In this document: positions 23,535 through 32,526 of the stretch, piece by piece
Layout of the letters: each line of letters starts with the position of its first letter
Position numbering within the stretch: the first letter of the stretch is position 1
Assembly (NCBI GenBank): GCA_046539045.1
Contig: JBKHHU010000006.1
Span: 1-41,115, forward strand
Source: JBKHHU01 sp046539045
GTDB taxonomy: Bacteria > Planctomycetota > Phycisphaerae > SM23-33
DNA: 41,115 nucleotides
Direction: 5' to 3'
Program-made: the position numbers and the translations under genes
Notes under the pieces: generated by a model
Database searches by the model: none
Seen by the model: only the letters and a program-made list of their open reading frames with translations
What the model was told of the DNA's origin: nothing

Positions 23535-25757
23535 TCAGACGATATTGCGACGGAAGCGGCAGGCAGCACGCCAGAGCAACAGCGCAGAGGCGCCTATGTA
23601 CGTCATCCCGATCACGAAAACTATGGTGAACGCCTCCGGCGTCGACATTCTGCCGGACGGCAGAGTGACCGGGGGAAGCGGGGATCTTCCGGCGTCCTCC
23701 GCCCACTTGTACGATTCATCCACAACCGATTCTGCGATGTGCCCAGCCTGCACAAAGGGGACAGTCGACCAGATATGATCGGCGAAGCTCGGGTGCTTGG
23801 GCAGTTCCAGGATCGCCACGGCCATCTCCGCCAGACCCGGAATGACCAGCCACGCCAGGGCGGCAATCCCGAATGTCATCAGGACAGCCGAGATGGTGCG
23901 ACGGTAGACCGCGCTGAAGTAGATGCCCAGCGAGGTCAGGAAGACCATCGTGTACAGCCCGATCAGAGTAAGGATGGCCGCACCGCCGGGGGAAATATGG
24001 CCGAGAATCGTGAACAGAAGCAGGTGCCCGGTAAGGAACAGCCATGCCGGCAGACTCCGCCTCAGCACACCGGCGACTTTCCCCCAGAGAATCGCGCGAT
24101 CTTCCATCGGTGTACTCAGCAGGATCATCCAGCAGCGCGACTCCTTTTCACTGGTGATGCTGGTCGCGGCAAGGAACGTGGTAATCAACCCTGCCAAGGC
24201 GAGGAACACCAGAACGAAGAACGCATGTGTTTCGCCTTCGTCCATTCCGCCGGCGGCGAACACCATGAAGTACCCTTGCCCCAGCGTCGCCAGCGCGACG
24301 GTCAGCACCACGATGGTGATCGTCTTGTTGCCGAGCATCGGCTTGAGCAGCTCGCGCCACAGAATGGGCGACCCCTTGATCTCCCGCAGCTTGACCTTCT
24401 TCGGCTGGATCGGGATCAGCCCGGCTCGCGAAGCAACCGAGTGGGGCAGGCCCGGCGGTGGAGGTCGATGCGCCGGCGGCCGGTGCCTCGGCTTCGGCGG
24501 GGGCGGCGGGGTGTGCCGCGCCGGTTGGGCGGGCTTCTCCTCGTCGGCAGGTTCTTCTCTTACCGGTTCGATGGGCTCGCCGGTTGCCCATTGCTGCAGG
24601 TGTTTCCTGGTGACTTCCTTGGCAAGCGCTTCGCGCCTGGAATCGTCTGCCTCAGTTGCTTCCTTCTGCCCGACCGTTGGGGACACGGGTGACGCCCGGC
24701 GTCGGACGATCTCCGGATGGGCCGAGAGGTCCTCAAAAGCGTCGCCTCGCGAAATTCGCGGCGGCTGGGCTCCGGGCACGGCCCGGCTGACGGCGTAGCT
24801 TCTGGTGGTTCCGGACGCACCCCGGATCGGCATGATCATCACCGGAACGACCGACGTGCTGTCGCCACCGATGGAATTGACCGCCCGACGCAGTCCGTAC
24901 TTCTTGACAGCCAGCACACAGAACCATAACGCCAGTGCCGTCATGAACAGCATGCAGAGGCAATGGAGAGGCCAAGAGAAATCGAGCGTCTGGCGGTTGG
25001 TCGCGTCCCGCAGGATCTGCGTCATCCAGAACATCCCGCCGATCGGATTGAAATACACCATCGGCGACCAGACCTGCCCGCTACCGGTGATGGCGCTGTA
25101 GATCCCGGTAAAGATCATGAAGACCACCGGGAGGATCATGTAGATTCCGATCAGCGTTCCAAGCGTCGCCAGTATGGTCGCGATGCTCTTGTCGATGATG
25201 ACCGAGTAGAGCATGGCCATCGCTCCGGCGAACATGCAGGCGGTAAGTGTGATAAACACAGCCCCGGCTACGTAATTCCACGGGATACCGCCCATCACGC
25301 GGACGATTGCCAGAATCGGAAGCGACACCGCCAGCAGAACCACCACGTGCAACAGCCGGCCGAAGAACTTGCCCAGTACCAGTTGTTCGGCGGTGATGGG
25401 CGTGGTCAGAAGAGGGATCATTGTGCGGTGATAGATCTCGCCATTGATCGACGTACTCAGGAGCAGGACGGCAATGAGCTGGCCGGCGATGAACTGCACC
25501 CAGCTGACCGTGATCACGATATCCTGACCGGCGGACTTCATCTGGTCCACACGCGTCGCCGCCTCGGCGGTGTTCACACGCTCAACCGTGCTCATCCACA
25601 TCAGCACGATGAACACCAGCACGACGCAGACGTACATCAGCCGCAGAAAGAAGAAACGGGGTCGCCGGGACGACATTCGCAGCTCTTTCGTGAAGAGCGG
25701 CCCCGGATTGCCCCGCGCCAGCAACCGCGGAATATTCGGAAAACGTATGGCAGCCAA
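23535..25757 (-). CDS. ABC-2 type permease, double-length paralogue 2
   Basis: The protein has 740 residues and probably a TTG start at 25757, because the entry segment GNPGPLFTKELRMSSRR must be included and a purine-rich GAGGG precedes it. The first half (residues 1-300) has about six helices and LLTTPITAEQLVLGKFFGRL. A Pro-rich cytoplasmic linker (residues about 395-450, with PPPPPKPRHRPPAHRPPPP) leads to the second half, opening GSPILWRELLKP and bearing LLSTPMEDRAILWGKVAG. The protein therefore looks like two ABC-2 permease domains fused. First gene of the pair; its candidate promoter overlaps that of exonuclease III. Confidence 0.85.
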   Translation of the reverse strand: MAAIRFPNIPRLLARGNPGPLFTKELRMSSRRPRFFFLRLMYVCVVLVFIVLMWMSTVERVNTAEAATRVDQMKSAGQDIVITVSWVQFIAGQLIAVLLLSTSINGEIYHRTMIPLLTTPITAEQLVLGKFFGRLLHVVVLLAVSLPILAIVRVMGGIPWNYVAGAVFITLTACMFAGAMAMLYSVIIDKSIATILATLGTLIGIYMILPVVFMIFTGIYSAITGSGQVWSPMVYFNPIGGMFWMTQILRDATNRQTLDFSWPLHCLCMLFMTALALWFCVLAVKKYGLRRAVNSIGGDSTSVVPVMIMPIRGASGTTRSYAVSRAVPGAQPPRISRGDAFEDLSAHPEIVRRRASPVSPTVGQKEATEADDSRREALAKEVTRKHLQQWATGEPIEPVREEPADEEKPAQPARHTPPPPPKPRHRPPAHRPPPPGLPHSVASRAGLIPIQPKKVKLREIKGSPILWRELLKPMLGNKTITIVVLTVALATLGQGYFMVFAAGGMDEGETHAFFVLVFLALAGLITTFLAATSITSEKESRCWMILLSTPMEDRAILWGKVAGVLRRSLPAWLFLTGHLLLFTILGHISPGGAAILTLIGLYTMVFLTSLGIYFSAVYRRTISAVLMTFGIAALAWLVIPGLAEMAVAILELPKHPSFADHIWSTVPFVQAGHIAESVVDESYKWAEDAGRSPLPPVTLPSGRMSTPEAFTIVFVIGMTYIGASALLLWRAACRFRRNIV

Positions 25758-25816
25758 AATGCACCCTCTTGCCAGAACTGCGGCCCGCTCCAGCGGGTCC
25801 CCTCTACCGGAAATCG

Positions 25817-25867
25817 ATCATACTCTCGCTCCACACCTTTGACAACCGCCGGTTCATTCCATATACC
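25817..25867. promoter_or_regulatory. divergent promoters sharing a -35 region
   Basis: Plus strand: TTGACA (25839-25844), 17-base spacer, TATACC (25862-25867), reading toward exonuclease III. Minus strand: TTGTCA (25845-25840), 17-base spacer, TATGAT (25822-25817), reading toward the ABC-2 pair. The two -35 boxes occupy almost the same base pairs, so polymerase should not bind both at once. Confidence 0.6.
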
Positions 25868-25943
25868 GCCTCGAGAGCGGGGATGTTCGGCACTTGTCCT
25901 TCAGGGGGATGCAATTACAATGTCCGCCAGGGAGAAACCGCCG

Positions 25944-26720
25944 ATGAGTATTACCGTAGCAACCTGGAACGTCAATTCGATCCGTGCCAGGATGGATCGT
26001 GTCCTGGACTGGTTACGTCGAGAGAAACCGGACATCGTCTGTCTGCAGGAACTGAAAGTTACGACGGAGCTGTTCCCGCTCGAGCCGCTTGAGCAGATGG
26101 GCTACCACTGCGCAGTGCTCGGCCAGAAGACCTACAACGGTGTGGCGATCCTGTCGCTCCAGCCGCCCGAGGACATCCGGCGCGGGATGATCGACGACGC
26201 CGAGCAGGAGCAGGCCCGGCTGATATCGGCGAGAATCGGCGGCCTGGACATCCTCAGTGCCTATTTCCCGAACGGGTCGACGGTTGGATCGGAGAAATGG
26301 GAGTTCAAGCTTCGATGGATAAAGCGTTTGCGTGCGGAGTTGGGCGCCCGGTTCGATCCCTCCTCCACGGTGCTTCTCTGCGGGGACTTCAACATCGCCA
26401 CCGATGACGGGGACGTGGCAAAACCGGATCGCTGGGCCGACACGGTGCTCTATCATCCGATCGCCCGAGAGGCTCTGGCAGACCTGAAGAGCTGGGGGTT
26501 TGAGGACATCTTCCGACAGAAGAACCCCGACGGCGGGATCTACTCGTGGTGGGACTACCGAGCCGGAGCCTTTCACCGCAACGACGGCTTGCGGATCGAC
26601 TACCTGTACGCCACGCCGTCCCTGGCGACCTGCTGCGAGCAGGCCTGGGTGGATCGGGACGAACGGAAGGGCACCAGGCCTTCCGACCACGCCCCCGTGC
26701 TTGCGCGCTTCAGCCTGTAG
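25944..26720 (+). CDS. xth: exodeoxyribonuclease III
   Basis: The protein has 258 residues; the ATG at 25944 has AGGGAG at 25929-25934 (an ATG at 25920 would add eight unlikely residues). It degrades one strand of duplex DNA from the 3' end and cuts at abasic sites during base excision repair. Catalytic and metal residues are all present: Glu36 (LQELK), Tyr107 (SAYFPNG), Asp148 and Asn150 (GDFN), Asp219 (LRIDY), Asp248-His249 (SDHAP). Length is typical. The interleaved inverted repeats lie just downstream and may serve as its 3' end. Confidence 0.96.
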   Translation: MSITVATWNVNSIRARMDRVLDWLRREKPDIVCLQELKVTTELFPLEPLEQMGYHCAVLGQKTYNGVAILSLQPPEDIRRGMIDDAEQEQARLISARIGGLDILSAYFPNGSTVGSEKWEFKLRWIKRLRAELGARFDPSSTVLLCGDFNIATDDGDVAKPDRWADTVLYHPIAREALADLKSWGFEDIFRQKNPDGGIYSWWDYRAGAFHRNDGLRIDYLYATPSLATCCEQAWVDRDERKGTRPSDHAPVLARFSL

Positions 26721-26746
26721 CGGTTCTGAGGGAGCCGACGGCTCGC

Positions 26747-26813
26747 ATTCCAGTGTTTGCCGGGCACTTTTCAGCCGCTTGAGCGTCTGTGGGAACTGGA
26801 ATCTCCCGGCAAA
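26747..26813. repeat. two interleaved inverted repeats after exonuclease III
   Basis: ATTCCAGT (26747-26754) is complementary to ACTGGAAT (26795-26802), and TTTGCCGGG (26756-26764) is complementary to CCCGGCAAA (26805-26813), both without mismatch. The order of arms is A-B-A'-B', so in RNA the two stems compete or form a pseudoknot-like fold. The element lies between exonuclease III and the efflux operon. Confidence 0.6.
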
Positions 26814-26824
26814 GCTGCTATAGT
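26796..26824 (+). promoter_or_regulatory. weak candidate promoter of the efflux operon
   Basis: TATAGT (26819-26824) is a reasonable -10 box; CTGGAA (26796-26801) is a poor -35 box at 17 bases. The promoter would overlap the second part of the interleaved repeats and leave a leader of about 130 bases. Confidence 0.35.
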
Positions 26825-26962
26825 CGGTGATCCACGCGAAAGAGCAGCATGGCAGGCCACCGGGGTCAGCCATCTTCCGCGGGACTCATCCGGCCCGACC
26901 ACAGGAAATTGGTCCCGGGCTGTCTGGGGTCCGAATCTTCCAGTTGTGATCAGGAGCTTCGA

Positions 26963-28693
26963 ATGCGGGGCCGGATCGAATCGTGGGTCGTCGCCATCGC
27001 GCTGAGTGCACTGACGACGCTATTCTGCGGGTGCAGCCCGGGCGATTACGCTCGTCGGGCCGATGCCGACGCTTACGGTACGCTGCAGAATGCACAGCAG
27101 ACGATGCTCGGCGACGCCGACCGCATCAACGTCGCTTACAATCCCGTTCATTCCCGCGTCGATCCCACCCAGCCGATCGTCCTGGATGGGAAGGAAATCC
27201 CCCTCTTTCCAGAAGGTGACCCGACCGTCGTCACCATGGACGAAGCGCTGAAAATTGCCTTCCGTAACAGCCGCCGCTTCCAGAACCGCAAGGAACAGCT
27301 GTACACCGCAGCGCTGGCATTGGCCAATGCCCGTCGCGGCTGGACCCACCCGCTTCTGGGCGGCGACGTGACCGGCGCGTTGACCCACCAGGGTGTCAAT
27401 GATGGAACGCACTCGGAATCCGGGGCCGCTGCGGTCTCTCCGACACTCACCCAGCGGTTTGTCAATGGCGGGATTCTGACGCTGGGGACCTCTCTGGAAC
27501 TGCTGAGCGACCTGACCGGATGGAGCAATACGACCGTCGGCTCAGCGATGGAGGCCGGCTTCACCCAGCCGCTGCTGCAGAACGCCTGGCGCGGGCTGGC
27601 TTACGAGGACCAGTACCGCCGGGAACGCGATTTCCTGTTCCGGGTGTTCGATTACGAACGGTTCACGCAGCAGTTTGCCGTAGATATCGTCAGCGACTAT
27701 TACAACGTGCTGCAGGAGCGGGACCGGGTCGAGACCGAGAAGAACAACATCGCCCGGCTGCAGCGTACCTTCGAGATGATCAAGGTTCTGGTCAGAGGCG
27801 GCCAGCGGGCCCGCTGGGAACAGGACCAGGCCGAGCAGCGGGTGGTCACCGCCAAAATCCGCCTGGAAGAGCAACAGCAACGCTTCCAGGACAGTCTGGA
27901 TCGCTACAAGATCACTCTGGGTTTGCCGATCGAGGCCCGTGTGACGATAAACTATCCCCAAGCACTGGAACAACTTAACGAGGCCGGCCCGCAGGATGTG
28001 CCTGTGGAGGAAATGCAGGCGATTCTTATCGCCATGACGACCCGTCCTGATGTTCTGACCGAACGGGCTTCTCTGCGGGATGCCGAGCGCGACGTGGAGA
28101 TCGCAGCCGATCGCTTCCTGCCGGAACTGGACTTGGCGGTGGGGCTTTCTGCGGCGAGTTCCTCGGAACGAAAGTTCTGGCGATATCGTTTCAATGATTA
28201 CCAGAGGAATGCTGCGCTTGATCTGGATTATCCGCTGGATCAGACCAACAATAGAGATAACTACCGTCTGGCTTTGCTGGCGCACGATCGGGCGATCCGG
28301 GAGTATCAGGAATTTGAGGACACCGTCGCGCTGGAGGTCCGGGCGGCCTACCGTGAACTGGTTCGTTCCCGTCGAAGCCATGAACTGCAGTTGCAGAATC
28401 TCAAAATCGCCACTCGCAGACGGATCCTGACGGAACTGGAACGCAAAGGCGGTCAGGTTTCCGCCCGCGACGTTCTCGAAGCCGAAGAAGACTGGCAGGC
28501 CGCACGCAACGGTGTGGTAAACTCATTAGTCAATTACACGGTCACGAGGCTGCGTTTTTTGACCAGTCTCGGACTGATCGGTGTGACCGACGATTCGGAA
28601 ATGGTCGAACTGGACGACCCGTCGCGATTCACGCGAATCAAGGAGTTGTATCCTTATGTTGTCCCTGAACTGCCGAAGCAACCGGAAGAATAG
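26963..28693 (+). CDS. TolC-family outer membrane efflux lipoprotein
   Basis: The protein has 576 residues; the ATG at 26963 has AGGAG six bases upstream. A lipoprotein signal ends in LFCGC (Cys22 or so), a feature of the OprM/NodT-type branch of TolC proteins. The OEP-type helical repeats are present twice: LQERDRVETEKNNIARLQRTFEMIK (first half) and YRELVRSRRSHELQLQNLKIATRRR (second half), with beta-barrel strands around SAAVSPTLTQRFVNGG and LGLSAASS. It forms the outer membrane exit duct of a tripartite pump. Its 3' end overlaps the next gene by 38 bases, so translation is coupled. Confidence 0.92.
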   Translation: MRGRIESWVVAIALSALTTLFCGCSPGDYARRADADAYGTLQNAQQTMLGDADRINVAYNPVHSRVDPTQPIVLDGKEIPLFPEGDPTVVTMDEALKIAFRNSRRFQNRKEQLYTAALALANARRGWTHPLLGGDVTGALTHQGVNDGTHSESGAAAVSPTLTQRFVNGGILTLGTSLELLSDLTGWSNTTVGSAMEAGFTQPLLQNAWRGLAYEDQYRRERDFLFRVFDYERFTQQFAVDIVSDYYNVLQERDRVETEKNNIARLQRTFEMIKVLVRGGQRARWEQDQAEQRVVTAKIRLEEQQQRFQDSLDRYKITLGLPIEARVTINYPQALEQLNEAGPQDVPVEEMQAILIAMTTRPDVLTERASLRDAERDVEIAADRFLPELDLAVGLSAASSSERKFWRYRFNDYQRNAALDLDYPLDQTNNRDNYRLALLAHDRAIREYQEFEDTVALEVRAAYRELVRSRRSHELQLQNLKIATRRRILTELERKGGQVSARDVLEAEEDWQAARNGVVNSLVNYTVTRLRFLTSLGLIGVTDDSEMVELDDPSRFTRIKELYPYVVPELPKQPEE

Positions 28694-30356
28694 GACGGGC
28701 GGAGTCAAGAAGTGGCTGGTGATCGTGCTGGTCCTCGCCGTCGCGGCCTTTGTGACGTGGTGGTTTGTTTTCCGAGGTGAAGACGCTGCCGCGGTGGAAG
28801 ACCTGCCTGTGGCTACGGTGGTCCGCGGCGACCTGCCGGTGACAGTTATCGAGGGCGGGCAAGTCGAGGCCAAGTATGAGAAAGTCATCGCCAACGAGTT
28901 GTCCTGGCCGGTGAACATCGAGTTCGTAGCCCCGGAAGGACCGGTTCGGGCGGGCGATCTCGTACTGAAGCTTCGATGCGACAAACTTGATGAAGCCATC
29001 GCCGAACGCGAAGAGCGGGTGCTCAACGCACAAGCCGCATATGACATCGCCCTGGATGAACTGAAACAGCAGGAGAAGGAACTCGAAAATGAGATCCGCA
29101 AGGCGGCCTGGCAGCTGGAAGTCGCCCAGATGGACATGCTCCGGTATGAGGAAATTGAGTATCCGCTGCAGGTGAAGGAGAAGGAAGACACCGTCCGCAC
29201 GAGTTCAGCCAAGCTCAAACTCGCTCGCGAACAGTACGAATTCATGATCGAGGCCAACGAGAAGCTCGAGGAAAACAGCCCCTACACCAGTAACGAACTC
29301 GAAAGCGAACGCATCAGCCTGTTGTCGATGGAGCAGTCGCTCGAGAAGGCCAAGAAGGAGCTGCTGAAGCTCCAGAAATTCGATCACCCCAAGAAACTCC
29401 AGGAACTGCTCAATGCAGTCGAAGACGGCGAGTTGGGCTACCAGCGTGCCGAACTGAAGGCAGAAAGTTCCCTCCGATCGCTGAAATCAACGTTGCGTTC
29501 CAAGCAGGTCTACCTTGAGAAGGCCGAGGAGGAGTTGAGCGAGCGCCTGACCGACCGCCAGGAGAACCTCGTTTTCAAGGCAGAGAAAGACGGCATCATC
29601 CTGCATGAAAAGGGCAGGCACTGGGATCCTGTGACCATCGAAGCCGGTGCGGAAATCCGTCCCCACAAGCGGATTCTGATTATCCCGGACACCTCCAGCC
29701 TGCAAATCAAGACGTCTGTATACGAGGCACTGGGCGACCGCGTGAGTCCCGGTATCCGTTCTCTGGTCCGGCTGGAGCAGGAAGGGACCACGCCAATGCC
29801 CGGGGAGATCGTCCATGTATCACCCATGCCCAAGCAAAAACACCGTTGGCTGTATCCGAACGTCAAGGTCTACGAGGTCACCATCGAACTGGACGAGGAA
29901 GTGCCCGGGCTCAAGCCGCAGTCGACCGCGAAGGTCGAGTTGTTCCTGGATCGCGTGGAGGATACCCTGAAGATACCTGTCGCAGCCGTCTTCACCGAAC
30001 AGGAGCAGACCTACTGCTATATTGTCCAGAAAGACAACTCCGCTTGCCGCGTCCCCATCAAGGTCGGCGAGATGAACGACAAGCACGTGCAGGTCGAGAT
30101 CGGCCTGGGCGAAGGCGACCGCGTCGCGCTGATCGAGCCGGGCGAGTATGAGACGGATGACGCCCAACTGCCGGCAATCAAGGCGGCGATCAAGCAGGAG
30201 GAGATTGCCAAAGCCAAGGCGAAGGAGGAGGCAGCACGCGAACGTCGGCAGCGCAGTACCGACACACAACCGGCCGCCACCCAGCCAAGCGACCAGGGCG
30301 AGGCGACGGTCAGTGCCGAAGCCCGCAAAGCCGCCAGGGAATCCGACGGCGGTTGA
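28656..30356 (+). CDS. HlyD/MacA-type periplasmic adaptor
   Basis: The protein has 566 residues, with AAGGAG about 10 bases before the ATG at 28656, inside the end of the TolC gene. One membrane helix lies at residues about 18-40. A lipoyl-like half-motif (VRGDLPVTVIEGGQVEAKYEKV) precedes a very long alpha-helical hairpin (about residues 115-300) and a second lipoyl/beta-barrel part (EKDGIILHEKGRHWD). The C-terminus carries a Lys/Ala/Glu-rich tail. It joins the inner-membrane transporter to the outer-membrane duct. The stop at 30356 is 17 bases before the ATPase start. Confidence 0.9.
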   Translation: MLSLNCRSNRKNRTGGVKKWLVIVLVLAVAAFVTWWFVFRGEDAAAVEDLPVATVVRGDLPVTVIEGGQVEAKYEKVIANELSWPVNIEFVAPEGPVRAGDLVLKLRCDKLDEAIAEREERVLNAQAAYDIALDELKQQEKELENEIRKAAWQLEVAQMDMLRYEEIEYPLQVKEKEDTVRTSSAKLKLAREQYEFMIEANEKLEENSPYTSNELESERISLLSMEQSLEKAKKELLKLQKFDHPKKLQELLNAVEDGELGYQRAELKAESSLRSLKSTLRSKQVYLEKAEEELSERLTDRQENLVFKAEKDGIILHEKGRHWDPVTIEAGAEIRPHKRILIIPDTSSLQIKTSVYEALGDRVSPGIRSLVRLEQEGTTPMPGEIVHVSPMPKQKHRWLYPNVKVYEVTIELDEEVPGLKPQSTAKVELFLDRVEDTLKIPVAAVFTEQEQTYCYIVQKDNSACRVPIKVGEMNDKHVQVEIGLGEGDRVALIEPGEYETDDAQLPAIKAAIKQEEIAKAKAKEEAARERRQRSTDTQPAATQPSDQGEATVSAEARKAARESDGG

Positions 30357-30373
30357 GACAATCGGGAGCAGTT

Positions 30374-31078
30374 GTGAACGAGATCATCCGGCTGGAGAAT
30401 ATCGGCAAGGTGTACAACACCGGGCACTTCGAGGTCACTGCCCTGCGAGGAATCGATCTGCGGATCCAGCAGGGCGAATACCTGGCCATCATGGGCCACT
30501 CCGGGTCCGGCAAGAGCACGATACTGAACATTCTGGGCTGCCTGGACCGGCCCACCGAGGGGGAATACTGGCTGGGCGATGAAGACGTGTCCACCATGAC
30601 AGACAGTCAGCTCAGTGACGTGCGCAATCGCAAGATCGGGTTCGTATTCCAGAGCTTCAATCTTATCGCCGGTCTGACCGTGCTGGAGAATATCGAGGTC
30701 CCGCTGTTCTACCAGGGCGAGCCGCACTCGCGGCGCCGGCCTCGAAGTACCGAACTGGCCCGGGAAGTCGGTCTCGGCGATCGCATGCACCACCGTCCCA
30801 ACGAGCTTTCGGGCGGTCAGAGGCAGCGTGTGGCGATCGCTCGTTCGCTGGCAAACAATCCGCTGGTTGTGCTGGCCGACGAACCGACCGGGAACCTCGA
30901 CACGGCCACCACTGTGGAGATCCTGGACCTCTTCGATCGGCTTCACGCAGAAGGGCGGACCATCATCATGGTCACGCACGAGCACGATGTAGCCGAGCGC
31001 GCCAAGCGGGTGATCTGGCTGCGTGACGGGGCGATACTCAGCGACGACCGCACCGACGCGGTGGAGGCAGCAGGATGA
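30374..31078 (+). CDS. ABC transporter ATPase, LolD/MacB type
   Basis: The protein has 234 residues from a GTG at 30374, preceded by GGGAG (30364-30368); a TTG at 30353 that overlaps the previous stop is less likely. Walker A GHSGSGKST, Q-loop (GFVFQSFNLIAGL), signature LSGGQRQRVAIA, Walker B VVLADEPTGNLD and the H-loop MVTHEHD are all intact. It energises the FtsX-type permease encoded next, with which it overlaps by four bases (ATGA). Family members of this subgroup handle lipoproteins or macrolides; the substrate here is unknown. Confidence 0.96.
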   Translation: MNEIIRLENIGKVYNTGHFEVTALRGIDLRIQQGEYLAIMGHSGSGKSTILNILGCLDRPTEGEYWLGDEDVSTMTDSQLSDVRNRKIGFVFQSFNLIAGLTVLENIEVPLFYQGEPHSRRRPRSTELAREVGLGDRMHHRPNELSGGQRQRVAIARSLANNPLVVLADEPTGNLDTATTVEILDLFDRLHAEGRTIIMVTHEHDVAERAKRVIWLRDGAILSDDRTDAVEAAG

Positions 31079-32343
31079 ACTGGCTGTACAAGCTGCAGGA
31101 CATTCTTCGCCTCGGGTTCCACAGCCTGACGATCCACAAGGTTCGCTCGGCGCTGACAAGCCTGGGTATCATCATCGGCGTAGCGGGGGTGATCGTGATG
31201 CTTGCGATCAACGAGGGCATGAGCCTGAAAGCCCAGCAGGCGTTGCGGGAGTTGGGCAGCAACAATATCATCATCCACTCGGTCAAGCCTCCCACCCAGT
31301 CCAGCGGTGCCTCCGAGGAAGGCCAGGGCGTGTTCCATTACGGCCTGACGCGAAAAGACATCGACATCCTGACCAACAACGTTCCGGGCATCAAGCGGTG
31401 TGTCATTACCCATACAACCCGCAAGTACGCCCATTTCGGCAGGAAACATCTGCCCGCGACCATCATCGCCACTGAGTCCAACTACGACAAGGTCGCCCGC
31501 CTGCAGGTGACCGGACGCTTCCTGAACCGGCTGGATTCATTGTACTCCAAAAGTCATTGCATCGTGACCGCATCGCTGGCGAAGAAGCTGTTTGGCTATG
31601 CCGCTCCCAACGACCAGACGATATTCATCGCCGAGAAACCGTTTACCGTGATCGGCACGATGCCCGAACTGCCCGCCGTGCTGGCCGGGGAGGGCGGGTC
31701 CGCCAGCGAGAGCATCATCATCCCGCTCTCGACCGATCGTAAGCAGTTCGGCGAGTTCACCACCATGTTCGAACGCGGCAACTACAGCCGCGAACGCGTT
31801 GAAATCAGCCAGTGCATCCTGCAGATGGAGAATGAACACCAGGTCGTCAACGCCTCGGCGGTCGCCGAGAACCTGCTCAACCGTCTTCACGACCAGCAGG
31901 ATTACAAGATTATCGTCCCGCTCAAGCTCATCCAACAGCAGCAGAAGCAACGAATGCTGTGGAACGCCATGTTCTTCCTCATCGCAGCCGTCTCGTTGAT
32001 CGTCGGCGGGATCGGGATCATGAACATCATGCTCGCCTCGGTGACCGAGCGAACCCGGGAGATCGGCGTCCGTCGGGCCTTGGGTGCCAAACGCACCGAC
32101 ATCACGGTACAGTTTCTTGTCGAGGCGGTGACGCTGACGATCGTCGGCGGGCTGGTGGGCATCGGCGTGGGCGTGGGCCTGCCGTTCCTGGCGGCTAAGC
32201 CTCTGAAAATCGAGCCGATCATCTCCTGGTTCACGCTTGTCGTACCGTTCGTTCTGGCGGTTCTGGTCGGGCTCATCAGCGGGCTTTATCCGGCGCTGCG
32301 GGCGGCCAGGCTGGACCCCATCGAGGCGCTGCGACATGAGTAG
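31075..32343 (+). CDS. MacB/FtsX-type ABC transporter permease
   Basis: The protein has 422 residues and its ATG overlaps the ATPase stop. An N-terminal helix (ALTSLGIIIGVAGVIVMLAI) is followed by a large periplasmic domain (about residues 60-285) and three C-terminal helices. The diagnostic sequence is LIVGGIGIMNIMLASVTERTREIGVRRALGAKRTDI, followed by FLVEAVTLTIVGG and the closing ALRAARLDPIEALRHE. In MacB the ATPase and permease are one chain; here they are separate genes. With the three genes upstream it completes a tripartite efflux system. A terminator follows at 32404. Confidence 0.95.
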   Translation: MNWLYKLQDILRLGFHSLTIHKVRSALTSLGIIIGVAGVIVMLAINEGMSLKAQQALRELGSNNIIIHSVKPPTQSSGASEEGQGVFHYGLTRKDIDILTNNVPGIKRCVITHTTRKYAHFGRKHLPATIIATESNYDKVARLQVTGRFLNRLDSLYSKSHCIVTASLAKKLFGYAAPNDQTIFIAEKPFTVIGTMPELPAVLAGEGGSASESIIIPLSTDRKQFGEFTTMFERGNYSRERVEISQCILQMENEHQVVNASAVAENLLNRLHDQQDYKIIVPLKLIQQQQKQRMLWNAMFFLIAAVSLIVGGIGIMNIMLASVTERTREIGVRRALGAKRTDITVQFLVEAVTLTIVGGLVGIGVGVGLPFLAAKPLKIEPIISWFTLVVPFVLAVLVGLISGLYPALRAARLDPIEALRHE

Positions 32344-32403
32344 CACGAGCGAGCCTTTCCGGACTGCCGACCGGTTTGGCGGGCAAAACGTTTCTTCAGC
32401 CGC

Positions 32404-32429
32404 CATCCGCACAGCCGGATGCTTTTTTT
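32404..32429 (+). terminator. intrinsic terminator of the efflux operon
   Basis: CATCCG (32404-32409) pairs with CGGATG (32416-32421) around a six-base loop, followed after one C by a run of seven T residues (32423-32429). It is the only textbook U-tailed terminator in the window. Confidence 0.75.
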
Positions 32430-32526
32430 GCGAACCTTCGGCCGGTGCCGGCTGTTACACTTCTGTTAGATCATCCCGGCCTGCGATGCCGGGTCATTGA
32501 CCAAGGTTACAGAACGGGAGAACACC

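Noticed and set aside
24963..25943. Upstream extension of the exonuclease III frame
   Set aside because: It lies opposite the ABC-2 permease gene and the Shine-Dalgarno site and family N-terminus fix the start at 25944.
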